A DNA stretch of 64,000 nt from PALSA-1003 sp963741315 (GTDB lineage: Bacteria; Pseudomonadota; Gammaproteobacteria; Burkholderiales; Casimicrobiaceae), in contig CAVUHK010000008.1 in assembly GCA_963741315.1 (NCBI GenBank), forward strand, positions 124,001-188,000, read 5' to 3'. Below are positions 53,256 through 64,000 of the stretch, piece after piece. A program made the position numbers and the translations under genes. A model generated the notes under the pieces. The model was not told the origin of the DNA, did not search any database, and saw nothing but the letters and a program-made list of their open reading frames with translations. Every line of letters starts with the position of its first letter. Within the stretch, counting starts at the first letter, position 1.

Positions 53256-53261
53256 ATTCTA
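53256..53261 (-). promoter_or_regulatory. Candidate -10 box (TAGAAT) for proA, likely leaderless start
   Basis: On the minus strand the box ends six bases before the proA GTG at 53249. It supports independent transcription of proA, separate from rpiA. No -35 is recognised. Confidence 0.35.
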
Positions 53262-53330
53262 ACCGAGCAATCGGGGGCAGGCCACGGGTGGACATCGGGC
53301 GAAGGAGCCCGACATCCATCGCCGTGCAAC

Positions 53331-54002
53331 CTATTTGAACTTGTGTACGTCGAGCGTGCGCACTCCGGCGTCGCTGCCAACCAGAATGACGTCGGCGCCA
53401 CGGCGCGCGAACAGTCCATTGGTGACGACGCCGACGATGTGATTGATCTGCTCCTCGAGCTGCGCCGGATTCAGGATCTCGAGGTCCTCGACATCGAGGA
53501 CAAGGTTGCCGTTGTCTGTGATGAAGTTCTCGCGCAGACGGGGTTGGCCTCCCAGCTTGACGAGCTCGAGCGCGACATGGCTGCGCGCCATGGGGATGAT
53601 TTCCACCGGTAGCGGAAACCTGCCGAGGACGCTGACGACCTTCGAGGCGTCGACGATGCACACGAATTTCTTCGCGACAGCGGCGACGATCTTCTCGCGC
53701 GTCAGCGCGCCGCCGCCGCCCTTGATCAATGCGCCGTGCTCGGTGGTTTCGTCGGCGCCGTCGATATACACGGGCAGCTCGTCGACCGCCGTGAGCTCGA
53801 CCACCGGAATGCCGTGCCCCTTGAGCCGCGCTGCGGTGCGCTCGGAGCTGGCGACTGCGCCTTTGATACGACCCTTGATCCGCGCCAGTTCGTCGATGAA
53901 GAAGTTAGCGGTCGACCCGCTGCCCACCCCGACGTACGCATCGTCGACAACGTACTTGATGGCCTCGCGCGCGACGCGCTGCTTCTGCTCGTCCTGTGTC
54001 AT
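53331..54002 (-). CDS. rpiA: Ribose-5-phosphate isomerase A
   Basis: This 223-residue enzyme interconverts ribose 5-phosphate and ribulose 5-phosphate. Family motifs are GVGSGSTANFFIDEL, ASSERTAARLKGHG, YIDGADETTEHGALIKGGGGA with catalytic Asp and Glu, and LTREKIVA. The ATG overlaps the lpdA stop by four bases, so it is at the end of the pyruvate dehydrogenase operon. Confidence 0.96.
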   Translation of the reverse strand: MTQDEQKQRVAREAIKYVVDDAYVGVGSGSTANFFIDELARIKGRIKGAVASSERTAARLKGHGIPVVELTAVDELPVYIDGADETTEHGALIKGGGGALTREKIVAAVAKKFVCIVDASKVVSVLGRFPLPVEIIPMARSHVALELVKLGGQPRLRENFITDNGNLVLDVEDLEILNPAQLEEQINHIVGVVTNGLFARRGADVILVGSDAGVRTLDVHKFK

Positions 54003-55807
54003 GCCTTCTTGCGCACCGGCGGCAGGTCGGTGCAAACGCCCTCGAAGGCCTCCGCGGCGAGCCCGACCGATTCGGAGAGCGTCGGGTGCGGATGGATGGT
54101 CTTGCCGATGTCGATCGCGTCGGCGCCCATTTCGATGGCCAGCGCGATTTCGCTGATCAGGTCGCCGGCGTGCGTGCCGACGATGCCGCCGCCGACAATG
54201 CGATGCGTCGCGTCGTCGAACAGCAGCTTGGTGAACCCTTCGTCGCGGCCGTTGGCAATCGCCCGGCCCGACGCTGCCCACGGGAACAGGCCCTTCTGCA
54301 GCTTGACGCCCTTGGCCTTGGCTTCGTCCTCGGTCATGCCGACCCAGGCGACTTCGGGATCGGTATAGGCCACCGACGGAATCACGCGCGCGTCGAAGTA
54401 GGCTTTGTGCCCGGCGGCCGCTTCGGCGGCGACGTGCGCTTCGTGCACCGCCTTGTGCGCCAGCATCGGCTGGCCGATGACGTCGCCGATGGCGTAAATG
54501 TGCGGCACGTTAGTGCGCAATTGGTTGTCCGCGGGTATGAAACCGCGGTCGGTGACGATCACGCCCGCTTTGTCGGCGCCGATCTTCTTGCCATTCGGAC
54601 TGCGGCCCACGGCCAGCAGCACCATGTCGTAGGGCTGCGGCCCGGCGGGCGCCTGTTCGCCTTCGAAACTGACGTAGATCGCGTCCTTCTTCGCTTCAAC
54701 CGCGACCGTCTTGGTCTTGAGCATGACCCGATCGAAGCGCGGCTTGTTCACCTTTTCCCACACACGCACCAGGTCGCGGTCCGCGCCCTGCATCAGGCCG
54801 TCGAGCATTTCGACGACGTCGAGGCGGGAGCCCAGGCTGGAATAGACGGTGCCCATTTCCAGGCCGATGATGCCGCCACCGACGACCAGCAGGCGCTTTG
54901 GCACCGATTTGAGTTCCAGCGCGCCCGTCGAGTCGACAATGCGCGGATCCTCGGGCACGAAGGGCAGGCGCACCGACTGCGAGCCGGCCGCGATGATCGC
55001 TTTCTGGAAGCGCACTACCTTCTTGGCGCTGGTGCGCGCCTGTCCCGCGCCCTCGGTCAGTTCGACGACGACGTGATGCGGATCGAGAAAACTTCCATAG
55101 CCGCGCACCACCTCGACTTTGCGCGCCTTGGCCATGCCGGAGAGGCCGCCGGTCAGTTTGCCAACGACCTTGTTCTTCCATGCGAGCAGCTTGGTCAGAT
55201 CGACCTTGGGTGCGCCGAAGGCGACGCCATGTTCGCCCAGTGCCGCGACTTCATCCATCACCGCCGCTATGTGCAACAGCGCCTTCGACGGGATGCATCC
55301 CACGTTGAGGCATACGCCGCCCAGCGTCGCGTAGCGCTCGACGAGTACGGTCTTCATCCCCAGATCCGCCGAACGGAAGGCGGCGCTGTAGCCGCCGGGG
55401 CCGGCACCGAGCACCAGCATTTCGCACTCGATGTCGACCACGCCGGAATACGTCGCTGCGCCGGGTGCGCTTGCCTGCGGGGCGACCGGTGCGGCCGCAG
55501 GCTTGGGCGCCGTGGACGCCGCCGCGGACGCCGCTGCGGGTGCCGCGGGCTTTGCGGGCGCTGCCGCGCCGGCGGCCTCGAGCGTCAGGATCAGCGTGCC
55601 TTCGCTGACCTTATCGCCGACCTTGACCTTGAGATCCTTGACCACGCCCGCGGCCGGCGCCGGCACGTCCATGGTCGCCTTGTCGGACTCGAGCGTAACC
55701 AGCGAGTCCTCGGGCTTCACAGTGTCGCCCGGCTTGACCAGAATTTCGATCACCGGAACGTCGGTGAACTCGCCGATATCCGGAACCTTGACTTCGATCG
55801 CGGCCAT
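53999..55807 (-). CDS. lpdA: Dihydrolipoyl dehydrogenase with N-terminal lipoyl domain
   Basis: This 602-residue E3 component of pyruvate dehydrogenase has a lipoyl domain at 2-75, with lipoylated Lys in LESDKATMDVPA. An Ala/Pro linker runs to ~120. The flavoprotein disulfide reductase follows with FAD motif GAGPGGY, redox pair GGVCLNVGCIPSK, NAD motif GGGIIGLEMG and C-terminal HPHPTLSE with catalytic His. It reoxidises dihydrolipoamide with NAD. The fused lipoyl domain is known in betaproteobacterial and neisserial E3. Third gene of aceE-aceF-lpdA, 12 bases after aceF. Confidence 0.96.
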   Translation of the reverse strand: MAAIEVKVPDIGEFTDVPVIEILVKPGDTVKPEDSLVTLESDKATMDVPAPAAGVVKDLKVKVGDKVSEGTLILTLEAAGAAAPAKPAAPAAASAAASTAPKPAAAPVAPQASAPGAATYSGVVDIECEMLVLGAGPGGYSAAFRSADLGMKTVLVERYATLGGVCLNVGCIPSKALLHIAAVMDEVAALGEHGVAFGAPKVDLTKLLAWKNKVVGKLTGGLSGMAKARKVEVVRGYGSFLDPHHVVVELTEGAGQARTSAKKVVRFQKAIIAAGSQSVRLPFVPEDPRIVDSTGALELKSVPKRLLVVGGGIIGLEMGTVYSSLGSRLDVVEMLDGLMQGADRDLVRVWEKVNKPRFDRVMLKTKTVAVEAKKDAIYVSFEGEQAPAGPQPYDMVLLAVGRSPNGKKIGADKAGVIVTDRGFIPADNQLRTNVPHIYAIGDVIGQPMLAHKAVHEAHVAAEAAAGHKAYFDARVIPSVAYTDPEVAWVGMTEDEAKAKGVKLQKGLFPWAASGRAIANGRDEGFTKLLFDDATHRIVGGGIVGTHAGDLISEIALAIEMGADAIDIGKTIHPHPTLSESVGLAAEAFEGVCTDLPPVRKKA

Positions 55808-55819
55808 GAGGCGAGCGTC

Positions 55820-57472
55820 CTAGAGCATTACTCGCCGCATGTCGGCGAGCAGCGCGATGAGATAGCTGTTGAAGCGCGCCGCGGTCGCACCGTCGATGAC
55901 GCGGTGGTCGTACGACAGCGACAGCGGCAGGATCAGGCGGGGAACGAACTGCTTGCCGTCCCACACCGGTCGCGTGCTCGAACGGCACACGCCCAGGATC
56001 GCGACTTCCGGCGCGTTGATGATCGGCGTGAAGTAGGTGCCGCCAATGCCACCGAGGCTCGAGATCGAAAAGCACCCGCCCTGCATGTCCGCCGGGCCGA
56101 GCTTGCCGTCGCGCGCCTTGGCCGACAACTCGCCCATTTCCTTGGCGATCGCCAGCACGCCTTTCTGGTCGGCGTTCTTGATCACCGGCACGACCAGGCC
56201 ATTTGGCGTGTCCGCGGCGAAGCCGATGTTGTAGTACTGCTTGTAGATCAGATTGTCGCCGTCGAGCGAGGTGTTGAAGTCGCGGAACTTCTTGAGCGTC
56301 GCGGTGCACGCCTTGATCAGGAAGGCGAGCATCGTCACCTTGATCCCCGCCTTCTCGTTCTCGCGGTTGAGCTGGACGCGGAAGGCTTCGAGATCGGTGA
56401 TGTCGGCATCGTCGTTGTTGGTGACGTGCGGAATCATCACCCAGTTGCGATGCAGGTTCGCGCCCGAGATCTTCTTGATGCGCGACAGCGGCTTGGTCTC
56501 GATCGCGCCAAACTTGGCGAAGTCGACCTTCGGCCATGGCAGCAGATTCAGTCCCGCGCCGCCGCCCGTGGCCGGTGCCGCGGCACCGGTGCCAGTCGCG
56601 CTGCTCAGCGCCTGCTTGACGTAGTTCTGTACGTCTTCCAGGACGATACGTGACTTCGGGCCGGTGCCCTTCACCTTCGACAGGTCGACGCCGAGTTCGC
56701 GCGCGAAGGCGCGCACCGCCGGCGACGCGTGTGCATTGCGGAAATTCTGGTCGTCGATGGGTGCCGCCGACGGTGTTGCCGGGCTCATTGCCGGAGCCGC
56801 GGCAGCGGGCGCCGCTGCAACAGGCGCGGCGGGGGCCGGAGCCGTCGCGGAGGTGGGCGCGGCCGCGGCAGGCGCGCCGCTGCTTCCACTTTCGAGCATC
56901 AGGATCACGCTGCCTTCGCTTACCTTGTCGCCCAGCTTGACCTTGAGTTCCCTGATCGTGCCGGCCGCGGGTGCCGGCACGTCCATGGTCGCTTTTTCGG
57001 ACTCCAGCGACACCAGCGAGTCCTCGGCCTTGACGATATCGCCGACCTTGACGAAGACCTCGATCACCGGCACGTCCTTGAAGTCGCCGATGTCGGGGAC
57101 CTTGACCGCCACGAGCGCGCCGGCGCCCGTCGCTGCGGAGGGCGCGGCCTTGGCCGACTGAGGGGCGGGCGCAGCCGCAGGTGGCGTTGCTGGGGCGGCG
57201 GGTGCGGCAGATTTCGCCGCGGGTGCCGAGGCTCCCGCCGCTTCGAGCGTCAGGATCACCGTGCCTTCGCTGATCTTGTCGCCGAGCTTGACCTTGAGTT
57301 CCTTGACCACGCCCGCGGAAGGCGCCGGCACATCCATGGTCGCCTTGTCGGATTCGAGCGTCACCAGCGAATCCTCGGCCTTCACCGTGTCGCCCGGCTT
57401 GACGAAGACCTCGATCACCGGAACATCGGTGAAGTCGCCGATGTCGGGCACTTTGACTTCGATTGTGCTCAT
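55820..57472 (-). CDS. aceF: Dihydrolipoyllysine-residue acetyltransferase (E2 of PDH)
   Basis: This 550-residue E2 has two lipoyl domains at about 2-75 and 118-192. Both have Lys in DKATMDVPA or EKATMDVPA. Ala/Pro linkers follow, then a peripheral subunit-binding domain near 255-290 (ASPAVRAFARELGVDLSKVKG). The catalytic domain runs from ~320 and contains SYDHRVIDGATAARF, where His and Asp take part in acetyl transfer to CoA. The ATG at 57472 is preceded by AGGGGC. A longer frame runs on into the end of aceE. It lies 31 bases after aceE. Three lipoyl domains in total are encoded by the operon. Confidence 0.96.
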   Translation of the reverse strand: MSTIEVKVPDIGDFTDVPVIEVFVKPGDTVKAEDSLVTLESDKATMDVPAPSAGVVKELKVKLGDKISEGTVILTLEAAGASAPAAKSAAPAAPATPPAAAPAPQSAKAAPSAATGAGALVAVKVPDIGDFKDVPVIEVFVKVGDIVKAEDSLVSLESEKATMDVPAPAAGTIRELKVKLGDKVSEGSVILMLESGSSGAPAAAAPTSATAPAPAAPVAAAPAAAAPAMSPATPSAAPIDDQNFRNAHASPAVRAFARELGVDLSKVKGTGPKSRIVLEDVQNYVKQALSSATGTGAAAPATGGGAGLNLLPWPKVDFAKFGAIETKPLSRIKKISGANLHRNWVMIPHVTNNDDADITDLEAFRVQLNRENEKAGIKVTMLAFLIKACTATLKKFRDFNTSLDGDNLIYKQYYNIGFAADTPNGLVVPVIKNADQKGVLAIAKEMGELSAKARDGKLGPADMQGGCFSISSLGGIGGTYFTPIINAPEVAILGVCRSSTRPVWDGKQFVPRLILPLSLSYDHRVIDGATAARFNSYLIALLADMRRVML

Positions 57473-57503
57473 GCGGATGCCCCTGTGTCTCCGGCGGTGC
57501 GCA

Positions 57504-60170
<2,667 letters not shown>

Positions 60171-60319
60171 GGCGGGCGGCTCCTCACAACGATGACGTGA
60201 TGACGGTGAAATGCGCTAACAGGTGCGGTTCGGGGATTGTATGCGGCGGACGCGGTCATTGCATCGCTGCGCTGCGCCACAGGGACGATTACGATACCAC
60301 GCGCATGCAGGGGCGTTCA

Positions 60320-60352
60320 AACCCGGTTGCGGGACCGGTTTCGTCCCGGGTT
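60320..60352 (-). terminator. Possible terminator of the MFS gene, overlapping its stop codon
   Basis: AACCCGG (60320-60326) pairs with CCGGGTT (60346-60352). Inside lies a competing stem, GGGAC with GTCCC. On the minus strand the hairpin starts within the stop codon of the MFS gene and is followed by TTTG only, so termination is uncertain. The rest of 60171-60350 shows no gene. Confidence 0.35.
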
Positions 60353-61538
60353 ACGCGCGTTGTCGCAGCAGCCAGACTCCGCAGGCGATGCTTGCGCACC
60401 CGATCGCGATGAAACCGGAGCCATAGCTGTCGGTCATCGCCACCAGCAGCGCGAACAGCGGCGGGCCGATGACCACACCGAAGAACGTGACGAAGCCCGA
60501 CGCGCCGGTGATCGCCCCGGCTTGACCGGGCGGCGAATTACGCGCGATCTCGGCCAGTTGCACGCCGTTCCATCCGATGGCGGTCGCGCCGAACAGCGCG
60601 CAGACGACCAGTATGGCAATCGCGGGCCAGCCTGGCGTGAAGGCGGCGGTCGCCAATGCACAGGTCCCCGCGACAATGCCCAGCGTGCCGAGCAGACGCC
60701 GCGGCGCCAGCCATCGGTCGGCGACGATGCCCCAGCCGATCCGGCCCACGATGCCGCCGACATTGGCGATCGTCAGCGCCACGCCGGCCGCGACCAGCGA
60801 TCGGCCCAATGTTTCGGTCAGGTAGACGACCAAGTAGCTCATCAGGCAGATCTGCATCGCGGCATACGCGAACCCCGCGACCATCAGCTGCACGAGCTTG
60901 CGGTTGCGCACCGCAAGCCTGAGAGGCGCCAGGAGGCCGGCGAGCGACGCGCGATGATCGCGCCTGCGACCGTGGTCGAGCGTGGCGCGTGTCGGCTGCG
61001 CCGCGAGCACGATCAGCGGACCGCACACCGCAACCGCGAGCAGGATCGCGCGCCAACCCAGGGCGAGCACCAGCACCGGCAGCACCAGTCCCGACAGCGC
61101 AGCGCCCAGTGGCACCCCCGTCTGCTTGATCGAGAACGTGAGTGCCATGCGTTCCGGTGCCGCGGTGCGCGCGAGCAATTGCGACGACGCGGGTGTGATC
61201 GCTCCGTAGCCCAGGCCAATGAGCAAGGGTGCAATCGGCAGCGCCCACGCCGGTCCCGCAACCAGCGCGAGGCCAATGGCGCAGAGCAGCACGCATGCCT
61301 GCGACACGCGGATCGGACCGTAGCGCTCGATAAAGCTGCCCGACGCCAGGCTTGCGAACATTGCGCCCACATAGATCATGCCGACGAACACGCCGATGAG
61401 CCGAGGGTTGACGTCGATCGCCGGTCCGATTTCCGGCGCCAATACCGACGTCGTGGTGGCGACGAAGGAGGTGAACGACTGGATGCCGAGCGTGACGACA
61501 AGCGCGACCGTGGCGTCGCTGGCGAGGCGGGTGCGCAT
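60351..61538 (-). CDS. MFS transporter
   Basis: This 395-residue protein has about 12 membrane helices, with the loop FIERYGPIRVSQACVL after helix 2, a polar central loop (RATLDHGRRRDHRASLAG) and a second-half loop VADRWLAPRRLLG. It belongs to the general sugar/organic-anion MFS class. The substrate is not readable. It follows the 5-formyltetrahydrofolate cyclo-ligase gene on the same strand with 27 bases between, so they may be co-transcribed, although a functional link is not evident. Confidence 0.87.
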   Translation of the reverse strand: MRTRLASDATVALVVTLGIQSFTSFVATTTSVLAPEIGPAIDVNPRLIGVFVGMIYVGAMFASLASGSFIERYGPIRVSQACVLLCAIGLALVAGPAWALPIAPLLIGLGYGAITPASSQLLARTAAPERMALTFSIKQTGVPLGAALSGLVLPVLVLALGWRAILLAVAVCGPLIVLAAQPTRATLDHGRRRDHRASLAGLLAPLRLAVRNRKLVQLMVAGFAYAAMQICLMSYLVVYLTETLGRSLVAAGVALTIANVGGIVGRIGWGIVADRWLAPRRLLGTLGIVAGTCALATAAFTPGWPAIAILVVCALFGATAIGWNGVQLAEIARNSPPGQAGAITGASGFVTFFGVVIGPPLFALLVAMTDSYGSGFIAIGCASIACGVWLLRQRA

Positions 61539-61565
61539 GCCGGTCAGTCGCGCGCGTGTGTGGCG

Positions 61566-62189
61566 TCAGCGCGCGGGAACAATGGTCCGCGTCTCGGTGA
61601 CGATGGCGTCGACCGCGATGTCATGCGCGGCGGAAGGGACGCGGGCAACGAGTTGCAGGTCGAATGCGCCGGCGATGCGCGGCACGCAGGCGGGCAGGGA
61701 CGGCAGCAGGCGATCGTAGTAGCCGCCGCCGTAGCCAATGCGCCGACCTTCTTCATCGAACGCAACGCCCGGCACCAGCACCCAGTCGATGCTCCCGATC
61801 GCGACCGGTGCGCAATGTGCGCGCGGCTCCGGTATGCCTTGATAGCCGGGGGCAACGTCGCGATCGAGGTCGGACACGATGCCGAATTCGAGCTCGTGGG
61901 TGGCGACGTTTACGCGCGGCAGCGCGACAAGCTTGCGTCGCGCGAGCGCGGTTGCGACCAGCGCCCGCGAGTCCCACTCGCTGCCGAAGGGCAACGTCAG
62001 CAGCAGCTGCGCCGCCGCTTGAAAATCGGTGCGTACGCAGAGCGCGGCGACGATCGCGCGCGCCGCTTCGCTTCGCGCCGCGGGCGGCATGCCGTCGCGC
62101 CGCGCCAGCACCTGCAAGCGCAGCGCGCGCTTCGCGTCACGCACGCCGCCGCGGTCCGCACCGGCGGGGTCGGTGGTGGGCAGGGTCAC
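61566..62189 (-). CDS. 5-formyltetrahydrofolate cyclo-ligase
   Basis: This 207-residue enzyme converts 5-formyl-THF with ATP to 5,10-methenyl-THF. Family marks are KRALRLQVLARRDGMPP at the start, LTLPFGSEWDSRAL, IDWVLVPGVAFDEEGRRIGYGGGYYDRLL (ATP site), and an ending VTETRTIVPAR. It lies divergent from pepP. In many proteobacteria this gene stands near 6S RNA and zapA, but neither is seen here. Confidence 0.92.
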   Translation of the reverse strand: MTLPTTDPAGADRGGVRDAKRALRLQVLARRDGMPPAARSEAARAIVAALCVRTDFQAAAQLLLTLPFGSEWDSRALVATALARRKLVALPRVNVATHELEFGIVSDLDRDVAPGYQGIPEPRAHCAPVAIGSIDWVLVPGVAFDEEGRRIGYGGGYYDRLLPSLPACVPRIAGAFDLQLVARVPSAAHDIAVDAIVTETRTIVPAR

Positions 62190-62238
62190 CGCGGCATGTT
62201 ACCGCAGCGCGCCGCACGACGGTGTTCGCGGCAGCGCC

Positions 62239-62244
62239 TATAAT
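62239..62244 (+). promoter_or_regulatory. Candidate -10 box (TATAAT) for pepP
   Basis: A perfect TATAAT lies 31 bases before the chosen ATG at 62276 in the divergent gap. It overlaps an alternative ATG at 62243, which argues against that start. Confidence 0.45.
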
Positions 62245-62275
62245 GGCGACTCTGCATCCGTCGCCCATCCCGCAC

Positions 62276-63601
62276 ATGAACTACAACCACCAGCACCATC
62301 GCGCCCGCCGCGCGCAGTTGATCGCCGAAATGCGCAGCCAGGCCGGCGGCGGCATCGCCGCGATCCCGACCGCGCCCGAGGCGATCCGCAATGCCGACAC
62401 GCACTTTCCGTTTCGGCCGGACAGCTACTTCTATTATGTATCCGGATTCCCGGAGGCCGATGCGGTCGTGGTGCTGCTTGCCGGCAAGGACGACGGCGAG
62501 TCGCGGCAGATCCTGTTCTGCCGCGACAAGAATCCCGAACGCGAGATCTGGGATGGCTTTCGCTACGGCCCCGATGCCGCGCGGGAAATCTTCGGCTTCG
62601 ACGAAGCGTATTCCATCAGCGCACTGCCCGAAAAGCTCGTCGACTTGAGCTGCGACCGTCCGGCGCTGTTCACCCCGCTGGGGCTCTATCCGCATTGGGA
62701 CGATTCGATCACCGCGACGCTCAATGCGGTGCGCGGCCGCGTACGCACCGGCATCGCCGCGCCGGAGAGCGTGGTCGACGTGCGCGCGCCGCTCGCGGCC
62801 ATGCGTCTCTACAAGGACGCGCTGGAACTGCAGTCGATTCGCCGTGCCGCCGACATCTCCTGCGGCGCCCATCGACGGGCGATGGAGCACACTCGACCGG
62901 GTTGGTACGAGTACCAGGTCGAGGCCGAACTCGCGCACGAATTCCTGCGCTTCGGCGCGCAGGCGGTCGCGTACCCTTCGATAGTTGCTTCAGGCCCCAA
63001 TGCCTGCGTGCTCCATTACCGCGACAACAACCGGCAAACGCAGGCCAACGACCTGCTGCTCATCGACGCCGGGTGCGAATACCAGGGCTACGCTTCGGAT
63101 ATCACGCGTACTTTTCCGGTCGGCGGCAAGTTCAGCGGTCCGCAGAAGGCGGTCTATGAGCTCGTGCTCGAAGCGCAGCTCGCGTGCCTGGCCGCGGTTG
63201 CGCCCGGGCGCGCTTTTCACGACTATCACGCCGTTGCCGAGCGCGTGCTCGCGCAAGGCCTCATCGATTTGAAGCTCTGTCGCGGGTCGCTCGACGAAGT
63301 GCTCGAGTCGGGCTCGTACAAGCAGTTCTATATGCATCGCGCCGGACACTGGCTCGGGCTCGACGTGCACGACGTCGGCCTGTATCGCGTCGATGGTCAA
63401 TCGCGGCCGCTGGAGCCGGGCATGTTGCTCACGGTGGAGCCGGGTTGCTACATCCGCCCCGGTGACAACGTGCCCGAGGAATTCTGGGATATCGGCGTGC
63501 GCATCGAGGACGATGTACTGGTCACGGCGACGGGCAACGAGAACCTGACCGCCGCGGCGCCCAAGTCGGTGGCCGAGGTCGAGGCCGCGTGCCGTCGCTG
63601 A
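62276..63601 (+). CDS. pepP: Xaa-Pro aminopeptidase
   Basis: This 441-residue M24B metallopeptidase cleaves N-terminal residues before proline. An N-terminal creatinase-like domain (1-175) is followed by the pita-bread catalytic domain. The five metal ligands are in DAGCEYQGYASDITRTF (two Asp), HRAGHWLGLDVHDVG (His), VEPGCYI (Glu) and IGVRIEDDVLVT (Glu). The MNYNHQHHRARRAQL methionine matches family starts. The gene is followed by a UbiH-type gene, as in many betaproteobacteria. Confidence 0.95.
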   Translation: MNYNHQHHRARRAQLIAEMRSQAGGGIAAIPTAPEAIRNADTHFPFRPDSYFYYVSGFPEADAVVVLLAGKDDGESRQILFCRDKNPEREIWDGFRYGPDAAREIFGFDEAYSISALPEKLVDLSCDRPALFTPLGLYPHWDDSITATLNAVRGRVRTGIAAPESVVDVRAPLAAMRLYKDALELQSIRRAADISCGAHRRAMEHTRPGWYEYQVEAELAHEFLRFGAQAVAYPSIVASGPNACVLHYRDNNRQTQANDLLLIDAGCEYQGYASDITRTFPVGGKFSGPQKAVYELVLEAQLACLAAVAPGRAFHDYHAVAERVLAQGLIDLKLCRGSLDEVLESGSYKQFYMHRAGHWLGLDVHDVGLYRVDGQSRPLEPGMLLTVEPGCYIRPGDNVPEEFWDIGVRIEDDVLVTATGNENLTAAAPKSVAEVEAACRR

Positions 63602-63617
63602 GTTCGCGCCTGGACTG

Positions 63618-64000
63618 ATGATGCTGCACGATGTCGTGGTGGTCGGCGCCGGCCCTGTCGGCGCGACGCTGGCGCTCTCGCTCGCCGCCGGAGAAATCGA
63701 CGTGGTCGCGCTCGACGCGCGCGCCCCGGGAACGATCGCGCGCGGCGATCGTTCGCTGGCGCTGTCGCATGGCTCGCGGCTGGTATACGAGCGGCTCGGC
63801 ATCTGGGGCGACGTTGCGGCGGCACCCGATGCGGTCACGCCGATCACCGCCATCGACATATCGCAGCGCGGCGGTTTCGGCGGTGCGCGGCTGGGCAGCG
63901 ACGAACAGCGTTTGCCCGCGCTGGGCTACGTTGTCAGCTATCGTGCGCTGCAGGCGGCGCTGGATGCGGCGCTGGTCCGCGCTGGCCTGCGCGTGGAATA
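63618..64000 (+). CDS. UbiH/UbiF-type FAD monooxygenase (3' end outside window)
   Basis: The first ~127 residues of a flavin hydroxylase are present: VVVVGAGPVGATLALSLA is the FAD-binding fold and GDRSLALSHGSRLVYERLG the typical second region. Members add hydroxyl groups to the ubiquinone ring. Which position is modified cannot be told from this fragment. ATG codons at 63618 and 63621 are both possible. It lies 16 bases after pepP, the usual arrangement in this group. Confidence 0.85.
   Translation, partial: MMLHDVVVVGAGPVGATLALSLAAGEIDVVALDARAPGTIARGDRSLALSHGSRLVYERLGIWGDVAAAPDAVTPITAIDISQRGGFGGARLGSDEQRLPALGYVVSYRALQAALDAALVRAGLRVE

Noticed and set aside
53996..56653. 885-residue plus-strand open frame opposite lpdA and aceF
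   Set aside because: The minus strand encodes unmistakable E3 and E2 components. The plus frame is a shadow.
60237..62243. 668-residue plus-strand open frame
   Set aside because: It is antisense to the MFS and folate cyclo-ligase genes and rich in His/Arg/Gln, a typical shadow in this base composition.

Overview
The window is GC-rich, densely coded bacterial chromosome. It most likely comes from a betaproteobacterium of Burkholderiales type. The evidence is gene content and order: a Bug-type tripartite tricarboxylate receptor, aceE-aceF-lpdA with homodimeric E1 and lipoyl-tagged E3, an RNB nuclease-tonB-aroE-mtgA run, nadD-rsfS-rlmH-maf-rng, and pepP followed by a UbiH-type hydroxylase. I see no rRNA, tRNA, CRISPR array, prophage or insertion sequence.

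Layout. 1-1.14 kb: a partial aminotransferase and an ArsC/Spx-like protein. 1.16-9.3 kb: an accessory region built around two paralogous STAND regulators (winged helix, NB-ARC ATPase, TPR). Their first ~475 codons and part of their upstream leader are almost identical, and their TPR halves differ. Each is divergent from a different neighbour: the holin-like pair lrgAB, and a GNAT acetyltransferase followed by small unknown genes. 9.3-11.9 kb: a sulfatase broken by several frameshifts and a Bug receptor. 11.9-15.1 kb: two small membrane proteins and a two-component system resembling the proteobacterial dedicated sortase regulators, with no sortase in sight. 15.2-24.1 kb: a DUF486 protein, an MFS transporter, a SPINDLY-like O-GlcNAc transferase, Mpl, a YqiA-like esterase, a two-subunit flavin amine/opine oxidase and a 5'-nucleotidase. 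24.1-30.4 kb: a same-strand run of unknown protein, TfuA, YcaO, a Lys/Ser-rich 114-residue protein and a nucleotidyl cyclase-STAND-TPR regulator. This is an orphan YcaO-TfuA (thioamidation-type) locus. 30.5-34.1 kb: exported small proteins and a large unknown membrane protein. 34.2-64 kb: mostly housekeeping genes, including cell wall, aromatic amino acid, RNA processing, NAD, ribosome maturation, proline, pentose phosphate, pyruvate dehydrogenase, folate and ubiquinone functions, plus an ECF sigma/anti-sigma pair.

The two best leads are the duplicated divergent regulator modules, where DNA-binding and ATPase halves are kept identical while sensor halves and target genes differ, and the orphan YcaO-TfuA locus with its adjacent candidate substrate. 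A caution: seven apparent frameshifts in four otherwise well-conserved genes can all be explained by one extra base, which points to systematic insertion errors in the sequence as well as, or instead of, real gene decay.
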